Under the pieces are notes generated by a model, which worked only from the letters and a program-made list of their open reading frames with translations, made no database searches and was not told the DNA's origin. A program made the translations under genes and the position numbers. From an uncultured Eubacteriaceae bacterium (GTDB lineage: Bacteria > Bacillota > Clostridia > Eubacteriales > Anaerofustaceae), in assembly GCA_947058225.1 (NCBI GenBank), contig CAMSGF010000020.1, forward strand, positions 1 to 9,265: 9,265 nucleotides of DNA, in the 5' to 3' direction. Within the stretch, counting starts at the first letter, position 1, and each line of letters opens with the position of its first letter. Below are positions 6,516-9,265 of the stretch, piece by piece.

Positions 6516-7346
6516 TTATTTGTTTCTTCTTCTTACAATATATTTGTCAGAAGGTTTGTTCTTCTTTCTCGTCTTATAACCAAGTGTTGGTTTACCCCAA
6601 GGAGTAACAGGACCGCTTCTTCCGACAGGTGCTTTACCTTCCCCACCACCATGAGGATGGTCGTTAGGGTTCATAACAGAACCTCTGACCGTAGGTCTGA
6701 TTCCCATATGTCTTTTTCTTCCTGCCTTACCGATATTGATAATTTCGTGTTCAAGGTTTCCAACCTGACCGATTGTCGCCCTGCATTCTTTTCTTACAAT
6801 TCTTACTTCGCCTGATGGAAGTCTTAGTGTTACATAGTTTCCTTCCTTCGCCATAAGCTGAACGCTGCTGCCTGCACTTCTTGCAAGCTGAGCTCCCTTT
6901 CCTGCCTTTAATTCAATGTTATGAATTATTGTACCGACAGGGATGTTTTCAAGCGGAAGTGCATTTCCAACCCTTATATCCGCTTCAGGTCCTGACATAA
7001 CTTTGTTTCCCACTTCAAGGCCTACAGGTGCGATGATATATCTCTTTTCTCCATCGGCATAAAACAATAATGCGATGTTTGCACTTCTGTTTGGGTCATA
7101 TTCAATAGCTTTTACAGTTGCAGGAACATTGTCTTTAGACCTTTTAAAATCTATAACTCTGTATTTTCTCTTAGCTCCGCCTCCACGATGTCTGACGGTT
7201 ATTCTTCCTGTGTTGCCTCTTCCGGCATGCTTGTTCTTTTTCTTTGTCAAAGATTTTTCCGGAGAAGTTTTCGTGATTTCTTCAAATGTAGAAACAGTCA
7301 TTCCTCTAAGACCGGGAGAGGTTGGTTTATATTTCTTTATAGCCAT
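6516..7346 (-). CDS. rplB: 50S ribosomal protein L2
   Basis: L2 is one of the most conserved ribosomal proteins. It binds 23S rRNA near the peptidyl-transferase centre and is needed for subunit joining. The 276-residue product matches the usual 273-277. It begins [18 protein letters not shown]. The OB-like domain contains [20 protein letters not shown] at about 47-66, and the SH3-like domain contains [20 protein letters not shown]. The C-terminal extension includes [20 protein letters not shown], with the conserved HPHGGGEGK at about 230-238 corresponding to the functionally important histidine loop. It ends in a basic tail ([17 protein letters not shown]). An AGGAGG site stands before the start. 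It is 15 bp after rplW and 11 bp before rpsS. Confidence 0.99.
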   Translation of the reverse strand: MAIKKYKPTSPGLRGMTVSTFEEITKTSPEKSLTKKKNKHAGRGNTGRITVRHRGGGAKRKYRVIDFKRSKDNVPATVKAIEYDPNRSANIALLFYADGEKRYIIAPVGLEVGNKVMSGPEADIRVGNALPLENIPVGTIIHNIELKAGKGAQLARSAGSSVQLMAKEGNYVTLRLPSGEVRIVRKECRATIGQVGNLEHEIINIGKAGRKRHMGIRPTVRGSVMNPNDHPHGGGEGKAPVGRSGPVTPWGKPTLGYKTRKKNKPSDKYIVRRRNK

Positions 7347-7361
7347 ATTTATTACCTCCTA

Positions 7362-7649
7362 CTAAATGTTATCAAAGAACTTGATTTCTTTACTTTCAGG
7401 TTTAAGAGTAATGATTGCTTTTTTCCAATCAGGTCTTTTTCCTTCAGTTCTTCCCATTCTCTTTACTTTTCCTCTTACATTCATAACATTTACCTTATCA
7501 ACGCTTACTTCAAAAATTTCTTCGCATGCGTCCTTGATTTGGTATTTGTTTGCATTTTTTGCAACTTTGAATGTATATTTTTTAGATTCCGCATCTATCA
7601 TACTTTGTTCTGTGATGATAGGTTTGATAATAATATCATGAGGATTCAT
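7362..7649 (-). CDS. rplW: 50S ribosomal protein L23
   Basis: L23 lies at the tunnel exit and is the main docking site for trigger factor and the signal recognition particle. The 95-residue product begins MNPHDIIIKPIITEQSM, a standard L23 N-terminus, then KKYTFKVAKNANKYQIKDAC at about 23-42. The basic extended loop VNVMNVRGKVKRMGRTEGKR reaches into 23S rRNA. The C-terminus PDWKKAIITLKPESKEIKFF is typical. The ATG overlaps the rplD stop by one base (TAATG), and a GAGGAGGT site nine bases upstream sits inside rplD, indicating coupling with L4 synthesis. Confidence 0.98.
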   Translation of the reverse strand: MNPHDIIIKPIITEQSMIDAESKKYTFKVAKNANKYQIKDACEEIFEVSVDKVNVMNVRGKVKRMGRTEGKRPDWKKAIITLKPESKEIKFFDNI

Positions 7650-8266
7650 TATGCATATACCTCCTCAATTTTTTCAAGACTTGCTTTTGTCAAAAGTAAG
7701 TTATCGTACTTTAGCATTTCATATGGGTTAATTGTATTAACCAACATACATTTTGCATAAGGGATATTCCTTACCGATTTTATAACAGCCTTGTCGTTTT
7801 CACTTATTACGACTAATGTCTTTTCAATTTTTAAATTATTTAAAATTTCAACCATTTGCTTTGTCTTTGGTGCATCAAATTTCAACTCGTCAACGACATA
7901 AAGTTCTTTGTCGCTTGCCTTAGCTGAAAAAACACTCTTCATAGCAAGACGTTTCATTTTCTTGTTGATACGTTGAGAATAATCTCTTGGCTTTGGTGCA
8001 AATGCAACACCACCGCCTGTCCATACAGGATTTCTGCTTGAACCAACTCTCGCACGACCCGTTCCCTTTTGTCTCCAAGGCTTTCTTCCCCCACCTCTGA
8101 CTTCACTTCTCGTTTTAGCACTTTGTGTACCTTGTCTTTGGTTTGCAAGATATGCCTTTACATACTGGTGAACAACCGGAACGTTAGGTTCAATGGCAAA
8201 GATGCTGTCATTTAGATCAACTGTAGAAACTTTTTCGCCTTTTACATTTAATACATCTGCTTTCAT
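7649..8266 (-). CDS. rplD: 50S ribosomal protein L4
   Basis: L4 binds 23S rRNA early in assembly and sends a loop to the tunnel constriction opposite L22. In E. coli it also represses the S10 operon through the operon leader, which lies outside this window. The 205-residue product has standard length. The tunnel loop at about 43-90 contains QRQGTQSAKTRSEVRGGGRK, then PWRQKGTGRARVGS and FAPKPRDYSQ. The KPWRQKGTGRAR stretch (62-73), where macrolide-resistance changes occur elsewhere, looks unaltered. The globular domain covers the remainder. The ATG at 8266 follows an AAGGAGG site. It is 20 bp after rplC and overlaps rplW by one base. Confidence 0.98.
   Translation of the reverse strand: MKADVLNVKGEKVSTVDLNDSIFAIEPNVPVVHQYVKAYLANQRQGTQSAKTRSEVRGGGRKPWRQKGTGRARVGSSRNPVWTGGGVAFAPKPRDYSQRINKKMKRLAMKSVFSAKASDKELYVVDELKFDAPKTKQMVEILNNLKIEKTLVVISENDKAVIKSVRNIPYAKCMLVNTINPYEMLKYDNLLLTKASLEKIEEVYA
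7659..7666 (-). promoter_or_regulatory. rplW ribosome binding site within rplD
   Basis: GAGGAGGT lies inside the last rplD codons, nine bases before the rplW ATG. Unlike the weak site at the similar rplP-rpmC overlap, this one is strong, so rplW may also recruit ribosomes on its own. Confidence 0.75.
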
Positions 8267-8286
8267 CTTTCTTCCTCCTTGCCTGA

Positions 8287-8916
8287 TTAAGCCTTGGTGC
8301 TATCTGTTACATACACGATAGAACCGTTTGAACCGGGAACTGCACCTTTAATGAGAATCATATTGTTTTCGGCATCTGATTTAACGATGGTTAAATTTTG
8401 AACCGTAACCTTTTCACTTCCCATATGGCCGGCCATTTTCATTCCTTTCATAACTCTGCCAGGGTAAGATGCACCACCCATAGCTCCGCCAATTCTGTGA
8501 GATTTACTACCGTGTCCCATAGGACCTCTTGAATGTCCGTGTCTTTTTATTGCCCCTTGGTAGCCTTTACCTTTGCTGATTCCTGAAACATCAACTTTTT
8601 CCCCTGCTTCAAACACATCAGCTTTAACTTCACTTCCCACTTCATAATTGGCACTGTCTTCAAGTTTAAATTCTTTTAATCTTCTGACAGGACCTACATT
8701 AGCCTTGTCTAAATGTCCTTTTCTTGGTTTGTTGACATTTTTTTCTTTAATGTCGCCAAAACCCATTTGAACAGATTCATATCCGTCTTTTTCATTTGTC
8801 TTTACCTGAGTTACATAACAAGGACCTGCCTGTAACACAGTTACCGGAACAACTTCACCTGCATCAGTAAAAATCTGTGTCATTCCGACTTTCTTAGCTA
8901 TAATAGCTTTTTTCAT
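8287..8916 (-). CDS. rplC: 50S ribosomal protein L3
   Basis: L3 begins assembly of the large subunit and sends an extension close to the peptidyl-transferase centre. The 209-residue product is of normal length and starts [20 protein letters not shown], the standard L3 N-terminus. The central region has [20 protein letters not shown], and the centre-facing loop reads [20 protein letters not shown] (about 150-169), followed by VTVQNLTIV. The start is preceded by GGAGGT with a five-base spacer. The 39-bp gap after rpsJ is the longest in the window and holds a perfect palindrome and a mini-ORF that ends across the rplC start codon. Confidence 0.98.
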   Translation of the reverse strand: MKKAIIAKKVGMTQIFTDAGEVVPVTVLQAGPCYVTQVKTNEKDGYESVQMGFGDIKEKNVNKPRKGHLDKANVGPVRRLKEFKLEDSANYEVGSEVKADVFEAGEKVDVSGISKGKGYQGAIKRHGHSRGPMGHGSKSHRIGGAMGGASYPGRVMKGMKMAGHMGSEKVTVQNLTIVKSDAENNMILIKGAVPGSNGSIVYVTDSTKA

Positions 8917-8934
8917 TTTCTACCTCCATTAGCG

Positions 8935-8949
8935 GACTGCAATGCAGTC
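8935..8949. repeat. 15-bp perfect palindrome in the rpsJ-rplC spacer
   Basis: The sequence GACTGCA-A-TGCAGTC (plus strand) is a perfect seven-base inverted repeat around one central base. In the transcript it could form a six-pair stem (GACUGC/GCAGUC) with an AUU loop, just upstream of the rplC ribosome binding site. No U-run follows it, so it is not an intrinsic terminator. Its function is unknown; it could be an RNA-processing or translation-control hairpin, or chance. Confidence 0.6.
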
Positions 8950-8955
8950 ATAATA

Positions 8956-9265
8956 TTATAATTTTATTTCAATATCCACACCGGCAGGTAAGTCTAATCT
9001 CATTAGAGCTTCAACTGTCTTTGGTGTTGGGTTAAGGATATCAATTACCCTCTTGTGAGTTCGCATTTCGAACTGCTCTCTCGAATCTTTGTACTTATGA
9101 ACCGCTCTTATAATTGTTACTACTTCTTTTTGAGTAGGTAGCGGTATCGGACCTGATACATCAGCACCGGTTCTTTTAGCCGTGTCCACTATCTTCATAG
9201 CAGATTTGTCTATAACCGCATGGTCATAAGCCTTCAATCTGATTCTAATTTTTTGATTTGCTGCC
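8956..9265 (-). CDS. rpsJ: 30S ribosomal protein S10 (start codon cut by window edge)
   Basis: S10 is part of the small-subunit head and is also NusE, a transcription antitermination partner of NusB. Reading in frame to the edge gives [20 protein letters not shown]. The last base of the window fits the G of an ATG, which would make a full product of 103 residues, the usual length. Two start-codon bases are therefore missing. The conserved blocks [20 protein letters not shown] and [20 protein letters not shown] are present, and it ends [11 protein letters not shown]. The loop HKYKDSREQ, where tigecycline-resistance changes are known in other species, appears unaltered. S10 opens the cluster; any promoter or leader lies outside. 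Confidence 0.97.
   Translation of the reverse strand, partial: AANQKIRIRLKAYDHAVIDKSAMKIVDTAKRTGADVSGPIPLPTQKEVVTIIRAVHKYKDSREQFEMRTHKRVIDILNPTPKTVEALMRLDLPAGVDIEIKL

Noticed and set aside
6360..6815. A plus-strand open frame of 151 codons opposite rpsS and rplB
   Set aside because: Same reasoning: it is antisense to conserved ribosomal genes and its sequence looks like a shadow, not a protein.
7188..7760. A long plus-strand open frame of 190 codons opposite rplB, rplW and rplD
   Set aside because: It spans three confident conserved genes on the other strand, has Phe/Ser-rich composition expected from the complement of purine-rich coding DNA, and has no ribosome binding site or recognisable domain.
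1..9265. A novel or accessory system, mobile element, CRISPR array or RNA gene
   Set aside because: Almost every base is accounted for by conserved ribosomal genes in standard order, with spacers of at most 39 bp; only the first ~39 bases do not fit.

Overview
The window is a stretch of the universally conserved S10-spc ribosomal protein gene cluster. Everything lies on the minus strand, so transcription runs from position 9265 down to 1. It holds 22 genes in this order: rpsJ, rplC, rplD, rplW, rplB, rpsS, rplV, rpsC, rplP, rpmC, rpsQ, rplN, rplX, rplE, rpsZ, rpsH, rplF, rplR, rpsE, rpmD, rplO, secY. Only the two edge genes are incomplete. rpsJ lacks the first two bases of its probable start codon, and secY is cut after roughly its first 86-99 codons.

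The organism looks like a low-GC Gram-positive bacterium (Firmicutes/Bacillota), most likely an anaerobic Clostridia or Tissierellia-type lineage. The reasons are the AT-rich codon use, strong AAGGAGG Shine-Dalgarno sites before most genes, a short zinc-binding S14 (type Z), an L24 with a C-terminal CxxC...CxxC zinc ribbon, and clostridial-style S10 and L3 sequences. I cannot name a genus from this alone.

Layout: positions 9265-4288 match the classical S10 operon (S10 to S17) and positions 4274-1 match the spc operon (L14 to SecY). Only 13 bp separate the two blocks, with no terminator or promoter visible, so they read as one transcription unit. Spacers are 1-39 bp, and two gene pairs overlap by one base (TAATG). 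At nine of the 21 junctions the upstream stop codon is physically part of the next Shine-Dalgarno site (TAAGGAGG-type), which fits tight translational coupling. No promoter, terminator, RNA gene, mobile element or CRISPR array is visible, and no gap exceeds 39 bp.

The products build both ribosomal subunits. The set includes the 5S rRNA binders (L5, L18), tunnel proteins (L4, L22), exit-port proteins (L23, L29), peptidyl-transferase-centre neighbours (L2, L3, L16), and mRNA-entry and decoding proteins (S3, S5). SecY, the protein-export channel, follows.

I see no undescribed system here; this is core housekeeping DNA. The points worth a second look are the abrupt loss of SecY similarity in the last ~39 bases of the window (possible misjoin), a perfect palindrome and a 12-codon mini-ORF in the rpsJ-rplC spacer, the zinc-ribbon L24, an L22 tunnel-loop variant, and several non-standard ribosome binding sites.
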